Positions 27,501 to 35,146 of a stretch of 64,000 nt of DNA are shown here, piece by piece. Source of the DNA: Hyphomicrobium sp. CS1GBMeth3. GTDB taxonomy: Bacteria; Pseudomonadota; Alphaproteobacteria; Rhizobiales; Hyphomicrobiaceae. Where the stretch lies: NCBI RefSeq assembly GCF_900117455.1, contig NZ_FPHO01000003.1, positions 806,001-870,000 of the forward strand. The letters run 5' to 3'. The position numbers and the translations under genes are program-made. Numbering within the stretch: position 1 is the stretch's first letter; each line of letters starts with the position of its first letter. Below the pieces are notes generated by a model. The model saw nothing but the letters and a program-made list of their open reading frames with translations. It was not told the DNA's origin and searched no databases.

Positions 27501-28366
27501 TATCCCTCGTGGTATGCACGCTCGGCCGCGCGGAGCCGCTGCGCCGCTTGCTTGCGTCCCTCGATACGCAGGCTCACCCGCCGCACGAAATCATCGTCGT
27601 CGATCAGAACCCGCCCGGTTATCTCGATCCCGTGCTCGCCGAGCACAAAGGGCTTCCGATCCGGCATGTCCGCTCCGAGCGGGGCCTGTCACGCGGGCGC
27701 AACGTCGGGCTGAACCTTGCAGAGGGACGCATCATTGGCTTTCCGGATGACGACTGCTGGTATGATCCCGACGTGCTGCAAAAGGTCGGCGCGTTCTTCT
27801 CCTCTCGTCCGGATATCAGCCTTCTATGCGGGCGCACGATCGACGCCAGAGGCACGGAAAGCCTCAATCGCTATTGGCCAATAAGCGAGCCGATCACGCG
27901 CGCCAACGTCTTCGGCACAGGAAACTCCAACACGATCTTCGTTCGCAGCGCCGTGGTCGCCGCCATCCGGGGATTCGATGAGACACTTGGCGTCGGCGCT
28001 AGCACGCCGTTCCAGGCCGGAGAGGAAAGCGACTTCCTCCTGCGGGCTCTCGAGCACCGTCTCCACGGCTACTACGACCGCGACTTCACCATCCGTCACG
28101 ATCAGGTCAACGAGACGCTCGAGCGGGTGCGCGCCTACTCCATCGGCTTCGGACGCGTCGCGCGTCTGCACAATCTCGGCCCGTCGCTGTTTCTGGCCCG
28201 CAATGTCCGCACCGTCATCGGCGGCTGCCTGCGCATGGCCAAGGGGGACTTGGCCGGTGCCCGCCATCGCTATACGTGCTTTGTCGGTTCCATGCTCGGC
28301 TACACGGCCCCGCTCGCGCACACCGCGGACACGTCCCAGATAAGAGGAGATCCGCATGGCGCATGA
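27488..28366 (+). CDS. GT2 family glycosyltransferase
   Basis: A 292-aa GT-A glycosyltransferase. ISLVVCTLGRAEPLRRLLASL and IIVVDQNPP form the nucleotide-sugar site, GLSRGRNVGLNLAEGRIIGFPDDDCWYD carries the DDD metal motif, and AGEESDFLLRALE is the catalytic ED region. GGAGG precedes the ATG (27488); the gene overlaps the polymerase 3' end by 13 bases. Compared with the GT2 at 18 kb it has a different acceptor region and a short amphipathic C-terminus. Confidence 0.88.
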   Translation: MGEMISLVVCTLGRAEPLRRLLASLDTQAHPPHEIIVVDQNPPGYLDPVLAEHKGLPIRHVRSERGLSRGRNVGLNLAEGRIIGFPDDDCWYDPDVLQKVGAFFSSRPDISLLCGRTIDARGTESLNRYWPISEPITRANVFGTGNSNTIFVRSAVVAAIRGFDETLGVGASTPFQAGEESDFLLRALEHRLHGYYDRDFTIRHDQVNETLERVRAYSIGFGRVARLHNLGPSLFLARNVRTVIGGCLRMAKGDLAGARHRYTCFVGSMLGYTAPLAHTADTSQIRGDPHGA

Positions 28367-29420
28367 GACGACACGGCGCGCGGTGCTCCGCGGCGGTTTG
28401 GCGCTTACGCTTGGCAGCGCCGGTCTAGCAGTGCGCGCAGAGCAGACGCCAGAAAAGCCAAAGCTCGCCTTCGCCGGCGTTAATCTCGCAGGCGCCGAGT
28501 TCGGCAAGGTGCCCGGACGCTACGAATACGACTACACATACCCGCAGCCCGCAAACATCGACTACTATGCCGGGCTCGGCTTCAACGTCATCCGCCTTCC
28601 ATTCCTCTGGGAGCGCTTGCAGCCGACGCTGGGCGCGCCACTTGCCGCTGAGGAGCTCGCTCGCCTCGAGGCCGTCGTCTCGCGCGCTGGCGCAAAAGGG
28701 CAATCGGTTATCCTCGATCCGCACAATTATGCGCGCCGGCGCATCGCCGACGACAACTGGAAAACCCGCCCCTTCATCGGCACCAGCGCGGTACCGACAG
28801 ACGCATTTGCCGACCTCTGGCACCGCCTCGCCGAAACATACAAGAACAACCCGCGCGTCATCTTCGGGCTGATGAACGAACCCGCCGGAATTGCTATAGA
28901 TCCGTGGTTCGCCGCCGCCCAGGCCGCAGTGGCGAGCATACGCGATGCCGGGGCCTCCAACCTGATCCTGGTGCCGGGCATCGATTTTACCGGCGCGCAC
29001 TCCTGGCTCTCATCCGGCAACGTCGCAATGGGTAAAATTGTCGATCCCGCCGCCAACCTCGCATTTGAGGTCCACCAGTATCTCGACCGCGACTCGTCCG
29101 GCACGACCCCCGACGCCATGAGCGCAACGATCGGCTCGCAGCGCATCCGCGCTTTCCAGAGCTGGGCGCGCGACAACGGCGTCAAGGGATTCCTCGGCGA
29201 GTTCGGTGCCGCCGACAACGAGCTATCGCTCGCCGCTCTGCGCGATCTCTGCCAGACGCTCGAGGACAACGCCGACGTCTGGATCGGATGGACGGCGTGG
29301 GCAGGAGGATCCTGGTGGCCTCAGGACTACTTCTTCAACCTCGAGCCGACGAAAGACGGAAAGGCGCGAAAGCAGACCGAGATCCTCGCCGAGTACGCGC
29401 AACGCATTCCAAGCGGCTGA
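28356..29420 (+). CDS. GH5 family glucanase, Tat-exported
   Basis: A 354-aa glycoside hydrolase family 5 protein. The N-terminus TTRRAVLRGGLALTLG is a twin-arginine signal. The barrel shows AGVNLAGAEFGKVPG, NVIRLPFLWERLQP, GLMNEPAG (acid/base Glu175) and FLGEFGA (nucleophile Glu282); His and Tyr of the HQYLD region and WTAWAGGSWW complete the substrate site. It resembles periplasmic cellulases in polymer clusters (compare acetan or cellulose loci), which trim or edit the polymer, and may imply a beta-1,4-glucan backbone. AGGAG lies five bases before the start; the gene overlaps the GT2 end by 11 bases. Confidence 0.88.
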   Translation: MAHETTRRAVLRGGLALTLGSAGLAVRAEQTPEKPKLAFAGVNLAGAEFGKVPGRYEYDYTYPQPANIDYYAGLGFNVIRLPFLWERLQPTLGAPLAAEELARLEAVVSRAGAKGQSVILDPHNYARRRIADDNWKTRPFIGTSAVPTDAFADLWHRLAETYKNNPRVIFGLMNEPAGIAIDPWFAAAQAAVASIRDAGASNLILVPGIDFTGAHSWLSSGNVAMGKIVDPAANLAFEVHQYLDRDSSGTTPDAMSATIGSQRIRAFQSWARDNGVKGFLGEFGAADNELSLAALRDLCQTLEDNADVWIGWTAWAGGSWWPQDYFFNLEPTKDGKARKQTEILAEYAQRIPSG

Positions 29421-29436
29421 ACCGAGAAACCGAGAC

Positions 29437-31008
29437 TTATGTCCGCAAAGATGCGGCCACCGTGTCTGCGAGCCGCAACGCGAGAGCGACGATCGTGAAC
29501 GTCGGCGGCTGCCCGGCCCCGGTTGGAAACACCGAGCTGCCGGCAACAAAAAGATTCCCGTAGCCATGCACGCGGCAATCGGCATCCACCACACCCTCGC
29601 GCGCGTTTTCGCTCATACGCGTGGTGCCCATGTGATGATTGGACGGCAGAACGAGCGTTTCCCATTCTGCGCCCATATCGTCGCCCCGGATCTCCACGCT
29701 GCCGAGCCCATGCCCCTCGATCGCACTCTTGATGGCGTTGAGCGCGGCCAGATGCGTGCGCTTCTCCGCCTCGCCGATCCGCCAGCTGAGCCGTGGCCGA
29801 CTCATGCCCAATTCGTCCCGCCGCTCGGAAAGCGTCACGCGGTTGTCCCGATCCGGAACAGGTTCGAGCGCTGACTGGATTTCAAAATGCCGCACCAGCG
29901 CCGTGGAACGTGTCAGCGACGCAGCGTACGCAAACGACGCGGCTGGCAAAGCCGAAACCACACTCAAAAGCGAGCGCGCCGCCAGTGGCGGACTTTGCGG
30001 CAGCATAACCGCCTTGTAGACCGTCTTTGCGATATCGACGCCCGGCGCTTCCTCTCCGATATAGGACGCCATGAGGCCGGAAAAGCATTGCAGGAGCTGG
30101 CCCCGCTCCTGCAATGCGTCGGACAGTCCGATACTTCCTGCTACCCGCTCACGCAGCGAGCGGTTGCCGTAATAGTAGCGCACGTCAAAGAGGCGCCGGA
30201 CGCGTTCCGGCTCCTTCAACCGAACGTGCCCGATCCGGAGCCGCGGATGGTCCATGAAGTAACGGCCTACGGTGTCATGCTGATTGCCGACACCGGCCGC
30301 TTCCACCGCATTCGACGCCAGCATCAGCCGTGGGTTCTCGATACCGCCCGCCGCGAGCACAACGATGCGCGCCTCGACAACGCGATCTTGGCCGTCTGCC
30401 TTGATACGTACGCCACGCGCAAGCGTCGGCGGATCAGACGTCAGAATTTCGACCACCGGCGCATTGAGGAACAGCTTGATGAGCGGGCTCGCCCGCAACA
30501 TCGCCAGATACGCATCGTTGAAACGCGTCGGCGGGCTGAGGTGGCTGATCCAAGCTGCGAGGTCACCGGACGTGAGGGCCGCAGGTACGGCCGCCGCATG
30601 CCGCTGCCCTCCCGTGCCATCGAATGCGTCGATCTGCAGCATCTCTGCCGCAGCAGGATAGTAAGGTTCGAGGTCGGCTGATGCGATCGGCCAGCCACTG
30701 TTCGGAACCCACGACCGCTTGCGGAAGTCCATTTCCGAAAACGGGGTGCACCATCCCCACCAGCAGTTGGAGCTTCCGCCGAGCTGTCGTGTCCGCGAGG
30801 CCGCAAGATCATAAGCGAGACCCGAGACCTCGCCCTCGTAATGCGACCGGCCGGAGAACTTAAGTCCCCCCGCTTCGAGCAAAATGCTCGCGATCCCTCG
30901 CCTTTCGAGCGTGCGCGCGAGCGTTATGCCGGCTATCCCACCGCCAACGATGCAGACATCAGTATAAAGCTTGGCACCGTCCGGCAACGAGCGCGCATCG
31001 ATCAACAT
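29437..31008 (-). CDS. GMC family oxidoreductase
   Basis: A 523-aa FAD-dependent enzyme. The N-terminus has DVCIVGGGIAGITLARTLERRG (GxGxxG, quoted in part) and QLGGSSNCWWGWCTPF, the FAD-contacting loop. The C-terminus has NHHMGTTRM with the catalytic His and NLFVAGSSVFPTG; the usual NPTLT element reads PPTFT, so the partner Asn is not in its usual place. No signal peptide is visible. The enzyme probably oxidises a sugar or sugar alcohol; electron acceptor unknown. It lies next to the GH5 gene and converges on it. A 46-codon open frame overlaps its start. Confidence 0.85.
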   Translation of the reverse strand: MLIDARSLPDGAKLYTDVCIVGGGIAGITLARTLERRGIASILLEAGGLKFSGRSHYEGEVSGLAYDLAASRTRQLGGSSNCWWGWCTPFSEMDFRKRSWVPNSGWPIASADLEPYYPAAAEMLQIDAFDGTGGQRHAAAVPAALTSGDLAAWISHLSPPTRFNDAYLAMLRASPLIKLFLNAPVVEILTSDPPTLARGVRIKADGQDRVVEARIVVLAAGGIENPRLMLASNAVEAAGVGNQHDTVGRYFMDHPRLRIGHVRLKEPERVRRLFDVRYYYGNRSLRERVAGSIGLSDALQERGQLLQCFSGLMASYIGEEAPGVDIAKTVYKAVMLPQSPPLAARSLLSVVSALPAASFAYAASLTRSTALVRHFEIQSALEPVPDRDNRVTLSERRDELGMSRPRLSWRIGEAEKRTHLAALNAIKSAIEGHGLGSVEIRGDDMGAEWETLVLPSNHHMGTTRMSENAREGVVDADCRVHGYGNLFVAGSSVFPTGAGQPPTFTIVALALRLADTVAASLRT

Positions 31009-31142
31009 GTAATGATTATTCCGGGGTTCTGCAGACCAATGCGCTCGGGCATGGACTGAACGGTGTTGTGGCGACAGGAAACCATCGTGAGGCGTAATCG
31101 TTCCACCTCTTTGCGCAGCTCATGATCGAGGCGCGCCAACAT
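31002..31142 (-). CDS. Possible small ORF, 46 aa
   Basis: An ATG at 31142 opens 46 codons ending at TGA 31002-31004, overlapping the GMC gene start by 7 bases. The peptide begins MLARLDHELRKEVERLRL, a charged amphipathic helix, and then has a short hydrophobic end (GIIITC). Codon usage looks coding-like, and no other feature explains the stretch. No homology is recognised and no clear Shine-Dalgarno is present. It could be a leader peptide coupled to the GMC gene or chance. Confidence 0.3.
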   Translation of the reverse strand: MLARLDHELRKEVERLRLTMVSCRHNTVQSMPERIGLQNPGIIITC

Positions 31143-31329
31143 GATCACGGATATCGATGCATCGAGCACATCGAGAGCTCTTTCTTTTTACGTTTCGTTT
31201 GGCATACGCCCGCACCGCGTGGGGGGCATGGAACCTCCACAAATCTGCCGGCGTTCCCGCTCACAACATCACAACAAGTGTTGCTGTCCTTCTAACGCTC
31301 GCGAGAGCGCAAGCTGGTGTTGCTGCTGA
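31143..31329. other. Divergent intergenic region of the two GMC genes
   Basis: The 321-base gap between the two GMC genes (31009-31329) holds the small ORF above and this stretch, which must contain both promoters. Visible elements are a T-rich tract (31179-31189) and a short hairpin CGCTC-GCGA-GAGCG at 31296-31309 just upstream of the second GMC start. Nothing else is recognised. Confidence 0.4.
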
Positions 31330-32769
31330 ATGCAAACGAGCTCCCGCGAGACGTACGATCTCATCGTGATCGGCTCCGGATTCGGAGCCCTGTTCTTCCT
31401 AGACAGGTTCCTGAAGGCCCGACCCAAGGCGCGCGCCATTGTGCTCGAGTGGGGATCGGCGAATTCCCACGAGTGGCAAGTCAGCAACAACCGCAACTCG
31501 CCCATCGCACCTGCCGACGCGCACGTGCAGGTTCCGGACCAAAAACCCTGGAACTATACGATCGGCCTTGGCGGCGGCACCAATTGCTGGTTCGGCCAGA
31601 GCCCGCGCCTGCATCCCAATGACTTCTCTCTATTCACGAAATACGGGGTCGGCCGCGATTGGCCCGTCTCCTATGATGACCTGGAGAGGTACTACCTCGA
31701 AGCCGAGACGATCATGAACATCTCCGGCGCCGAGGAGATGGCCCAGATCATGCCGCGTTCGGCACCGTTTCCGCAGCCGGCACACCGTGTGAGCTCCGTC
31801 GACCGCGTCATGATGAACGCGCAGCCTGATAAGCACGTACCCATCGCCACGGCACGGGCGCGCGTCGCGACGGACGACAGGTCGCGCTGTTGTGCCACCG
31901 CCCGGTGCAATCTGTGCCCGGTTGACGCAAAGTTCACCGCGCTGAACGGCTTCAAGCACCTTTTGTCCCACCCGAAGATCGAATGGGTCTTCGGGGCCCA
32001 GGTGATGGAGATCGATCACAGCGCCGGTGTCGCGACCGGTGTGCGCTATGCCAAAGACGGTCGAGAAGAGACAGTCGACGGCGATCTGACCGTCCTCGGC
32101 GCCAACGGCATTCAGAGCCCCGCCATTCTCCTTCGCTCCAAGATCGATGAAGGCAAGGCGGGTGTCGGCGTCACTGAGCAGCTCGGATTCGAGGTCGAGG
32201 TTTTGCTCGACGGTTTAGACAACTTCGACGGCAGCACCATCACGACCGGTCTGAACTTCAGCCTCTACGACGGAGAGTTCCGGAAAGACCGCGGCGCCGC
32301 TCTGGTGTATTTCGAGAATCGCTGGAGCCACGGCCTGCGCAAGGAATACGGTCGATGGCGCCAAACGCTGCCGCTTACGATCGCGGTCGAAAACATGCCC
32401 CTTGAAACCTACTCGGTCACGTTGGACGTAAACCGCAGAGCGTCCGTCAACCACGGCACATTTTCCGACTATGCCGAGCGTGGACAAAAGGCCGTTCTGG
32501 ATTCGCTCGAACGGATCCTTACACCCCTCCCCGTTGAACGCATCATCTTCCGAGGCGAGCGACCGACGGAATCTCATATCCAATGCTCGTTGCCCATGGG
32601 TACCGACCGGCAGCGATCGATCGTCGATCCCGGCCTTGTCCATCATGGCATCAGAAATCTGATCGTGGTCGGCAGCGCCGTCTTCCCGACGTGCCCGCCC
32701 GCCAATCCGAGCCTGACCGTTGCCGCGCTGTCGTTGCGGGCTGCCGACCTGCTGACACGCTCAGCCTAA
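31330..32769 (+). CDS. FeS-type GMC sugar dehydrogenase, large subunit
   Basis: A 479-aa flavoprotein. YDLIVIGSGFGALFFLDRF binds FAD; LGGGTNCWFGQSPRLHP follows. Cysteines 187, 188 and 193 (CCATARC), plus Cys196, reproduce the n, n+1, n+6 spacing of the three ligands of the 3Fe-4S cluster in the bacterial FAD-glucose dehydrogenase alpha subunit (known from Burkholderia cepacia, C212/C213/C218). The C-terminal part keeps a His (HIQCSLPMG in place of HxxGTxxMG) and the Asn (NPSLT) of the GMC active site. No signal peptide; the next gene encodes a Tat protein, so co-export is likely. Substrate probably a sugar; the cytochrome c subunit is not adjacent. Confidence 0.8.
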   Translation: MQTSSRETYDLIVIGSGFGALFFLDRFLKARPKARAIVLEWGSANSHEWQVSNNRNSPIAPADAHVQVPDQKPWNYTIGLGGGTNCWFGQSPRLHPNDFSLFTKYGVGRDWPVSYDDLERYYLEAETIMNISGAEEMAQIMPRSAPFPQPAHRVSSVDRVMMNAQPDKHVPIATARARVATDDRSRCCATARCNLCPVDAKFTALNGFKHLLSHPKIEWVFGAQVMEIDHSAGVATGVRYAKDGREETVDGDLTVLGANGIQSPAILLRSKIDEGKAGVGVTEQLGFEVEVLLDGLDNFDGSTITTGLNFSLYDGEFRKDRGAALVYFENRWSHGLRKEYGRWRQTLPLTIAVENMPLETYSVTLDVNRRASVNHGTFSDYAERGQKAVLDSLERILTPLPVERIIFRGERPTESHIQCSLPMGTDRQRSIVDPGLVHHGIRNLIVVGSAVFPTCPPANPSLTVAALSLRAADLLTRSA

Positions 32770-32788
32770 GAAGTGCGAGGTGCTGACG

Positions 32789-33220
32789 ATGGATCGACGC
32801 AACGTCTTGATTGGAGGAACGGCGCTTCTGGGAACGACGGCACTCGGAGGGATTTACGTAGCAACCAGCGAAGGCACAATCCGCGGTTGGATCGAAACCA
32901 TCATCACACGCCACCTGCCGGGCGTCCGCATCGATCCAAAGGGCCTCACAAGCTTCTCGTCCGAGAAGCTGCGTGAGATCGGAAGCAACCCCAACTACAG
33001 GATCTACGCGGCAAGCCTGTCGATGGGCGCCGACATGGCAGCCCTATCGAACGGACTTCGCGAGAAGGTGGACGCCTTCGAGCGAAAAGCAGTCTCCGAT
33101 TTTCTCCTGCGCTCGAACTTCTTCAACCTCGACGATCCGCGCGCCGAAACCGTGGTCTACGAGGGCCTGAGAGAGGGTCCAGTAGCGTGCCAGAACCCGT
33201 TCGCCGTCTTCGATGAATAA
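32789..33220 (+). CDS. Small Tat-signal subunit of the GMC dehydrogenase
   Basis: A 143-aa protein with a twin-arginine signal (MDRRNVLIGGTALLGTTALGG). The rest is a small helical domain without known motif. Size, Tat signal and position directly after the FeS-type GMC gene match the gamma subunit (hitch-hiker chaperone) of FAD-glucose dehydrogenase and gluconate 2-dehydrogenase subunit 3. It would carry the large subunit through the Tat pathway. GAGGTG lies 6 bases before ATG 32789; a GTG at 32780 is less likely. Sequence similarity to known gamma subunits is weak by eye. Confidence 0.6.
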   Translation: MDRRNVLIGGTALLGTTALGGIYVATSEGTIRGWIETIITRHLPGVRIDPKGLTSFSSEKLREIGSNPNYRIYAASLSMGADMAALSNGLREKVDAFERKAVSDFLLRSNFFNLDDPRAETVVYEGLREGPVACQNPFAVFDE

Positions 33221-33228
33221 CCTTACTT

Positions 33229-33567
33229 TTACGCTGCTGGGCTTAGCGGCACCGACGTGGACGCATCGGGTGCACGCTTCTCCTGCCGGATGAAGAAAAG
33301 ATTGCGCGCATAGATGATGACGCCAAACTGCCCGAGGATGATGACCGGATCCATCCGGTGCACGCCATAGGCAAAGACGAGCAGCCCACCGAACAGGCTC
33401 AGATACCAGAAGGCATCCGGAACAACGGAACGGCGCGACCTTTCCGTCACCAGCCACTGGATAAGCCAGCGCGCCGAGAACAACGCTTGCCCGACAAGGC
33501 CAACAGCAAGCCACGTCACCTCGGCCGGCGACAGCGCCGACCACCACGCAATCAGTTTGGCAAACAT
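33229..33567 (-). CDS. LAB_N (lipid A biosynthesis N-terminal) domain protein
   Basis: A 112-aa membrane protein with three helices and the LAB_N signature: VGQALFSARWLIQWLVTERSRRSVVP and FWYLSLFGGLLVFAYGVHRMDPVIILGQ (quoted in parts). In rhizobia and other Gram-negatives such stand-alone proteins lie next to a polyprenyl-phosphate GT2 and appear to take part in moving or using the lipid-linked sugar. Its start overlaps the end of the GT2 gene by 16 bases, so it is the last gene of the operon read from 36.7 kb. Confidence 0.85.
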   Translation of the reverse strand: MFAKLIAWWSALSPAEVTWLAVGLVGQALFSARWLIQWLVTERSRRSVVPDAFWYLSLFGGLLVFAYGVHRMDPVIILGQFGVIIYARNLFFIRQEKRAPDASTSVPLSPAA

Positions 33568-34346
33568 TTTAGTTCCTCCCGTGAGGCGGACTTGGTGCGC
33601 TCGACTCCCGCCAGCGGCTCGCCGAGCGATACGCCCGCGCCTGGCAGCACAGTGCGCTTGATCAGCCAGCGCACGCCGATGAGATCGTAGATGCCGACAA
33701 TCCCACGGCCGAGATTGGTGTACTTCGAAACGCCCGCACGGCGCGGACGGTCGTTGACCGGCGCGTAGGCCGTTTCATAACCATGCGCCAGCACGAGCGC
33801 CGGGAGATACCGATGCATGCCTGAAAAGTAGGGCAGCGAAAGAAACACGTCGCGGCGGATGACTTTGATTCCGCACCCCGTATCCGGACAGCGGTCATCG
33901 AGGATGGCATTCCGCACCCAGTTGGCAAACCAGGATGCTATCCGCTTGGACGATTCCGCACGCCTATTGACACGCACACCCCCGGCAAGAGCAACGCGTC
34001 CCCGGCCCGCATCAAGCAACGCCAGCAGTCTCGTGATATCGCGTGGATCATTCTGGCCGTCGCCATCCATCGTAGCGATCAGCTCGGCCGTAGCCGCACG
34101 GACGCCCGAAAGGATCGCCGCGCTTTGACCGGCACGACGCGCGTGGCCGATATGGCGTAGCTGTGGGACCTCCCGAAGCAGCGCCTGCACCTCCGCCGCC
34201 GTCGCGTCGTCACTGGCGTCATCGACAACAACAATCTCATGCAAGAGATCGCGAGGCACGCAAGCCACGGTTTCGCGCACGAGCGCCCCGATGTTACCCG
34301 CCTCGTTGAAGGCCGGAATGACGACGGAAAGCGTGCCGCTTTGCAT
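33552..34346 (-). CDS. GT2, dolichol-phosphate-mannose synthase-like
   Basis: About 264 aa from ATG 34346, whose TGATG overlaps the PAP2 stop; a 109-codon open extension upstream is antisense noise inside that gene. LSVVIPAFNEAGNIGALVRE, VVVDDASDDAT and ATMDGDGQNDPRDI (DxD) are classical for enzymes that make polyprenyl-phosphate sugars. DTGCGIKVIRRDVF and GVSKYTNLGRG mark the DPM1/ArnC/RgtE branch. The product would be a polyprenyl-phosphate sugar donor for the GT39 enzyme of the same operon. Confidence 0.88.
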   Translation of the reverse strand: MQSGTLSVVIPAFNEAGNIGALVRETVACVPRDLLHEIVVVDDASDDATAAEVQALLREVPQLRHIGHARRAGQSAAILSGVRAATAELIATMDGDGQNDPRDITRLLALLDAGRGRVALAGGVRVNRRAESSKRIASWFANWVRNAILDDRCPDTGCGIKVIRRDVFLSLPYFSGMHRYLPALVLAHGYETAYAPVNDRPRRAGVSKYTNLGRGIVGIYDLIGVRWLIKRTVLPGAGVSLGEPLAGVERTKSASREELKCLPN

Positions 34347-35143
34347 CAGCGTGTCCTCCCCACCATGGCAACGCGGACAAGCGGCGTGAACGGCGCTGAT
34401 AGCAAAACCCACGTGCGCCGCGGATCGCGCCAGATACCGATGATTGCGATGTGAAGAACGCTCACCGTCAATGCCATGAAGACACCGGCGAACAGCACAT
34501 CGCTGAAGAAATGCGCGCCCTGCAGGATCCTGACCGCGCCAGCCAACAGGCCGACGAGAACGCCCGCAGCCAGAAGTCCTCGCCGGTATTGCGGCAGGAC
34601 CAGTGCCAACGCGAAGAACGCGGCAAACATCGACGACGCTTCGCCGCTGATGAAGGAACAGTTGCGCGGACATTCCTCGGAGGGCACCAGCGCCGGCGTG
34701 AACGCTTTGTCGCCGCCGAACTCAATGACGTCGCGCGGGCGTGCGCGGCCAAGGTTATCTTTGAGCACGAGATTGGCGACCACGCCCGGCCCCATTACGA
34801 GCACGGCGATGAGAAACCCACAGCGGGCCTGTTCGAGACCGATCCACTTGCGCCGGGCGACGACCACGCGAAGCGCGGTAATGACGGCTGCAATCGACAC
34901 CAGCGCAAAAATCGCCATGAATATGCGGCGGGCAAAGTCCATGGCATCCGTGGGGCACCACGGCCTGCCCGGGACCGTCGCTGGCACGCTGCACGCCTCA
35001 CGCGCCGCCTGGGAAATGGCAAGGTCAATATCCGGGTTCGCGATAAGGATCGCCGCAAGCGGAGCCGCCAACACAGCTGCGGCGATCAGGAACTCCCGCC
35101 TGAACTTGACCTCTTCGGGCGCATGAGGATCGTGGGCGGCCAT
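34346..35143 (-). CDS. PAP2 family phosphatase, variant motif
   Basis: A 265-aa membrane phosphatase with six helices. Motif C1 is KDNLGRARP (K-x6-RP) and C3 is RILQGAHFFSD (R-x5-H-x3-D). The central C2, normally PSGH, reads FISGEAS: Glu replaces the His that protonates the leaving group. The family removes phosphate from undecaprenyl diphosphate, lipid A or phosphatidate. Here it lies between GT39 and GT2 genes, so a role in lipid A dephosphorylation or carrier recycling fits. The C2 change may mean altered activity. Confidence 0.85.
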   Translation of the reverse strand: MAAHDPHAPEEVKFRREFLIAAAVLAAPLAAILIANPDIDLAISQAAREACSVPATVPGRPWCPTDAMDFARRIFMAIFALVSIAAVITALRVVVARRKWIGLEQARCGFLIAVLVMGPGVVANLVLKDNLGRARPRDVIEFGGDKAFTPALVPSEECPRNCSFISGEASSMFAAFFALALVLPQYRRGLLAAGVLVGLLAGAVRILQGAHFFSDVLFAGVFMALTVSVLHIAIIGIWRDPRRTWVLLSAPFTPLVRVAMVGRTR

Positions 35144-35146
35144 GAC

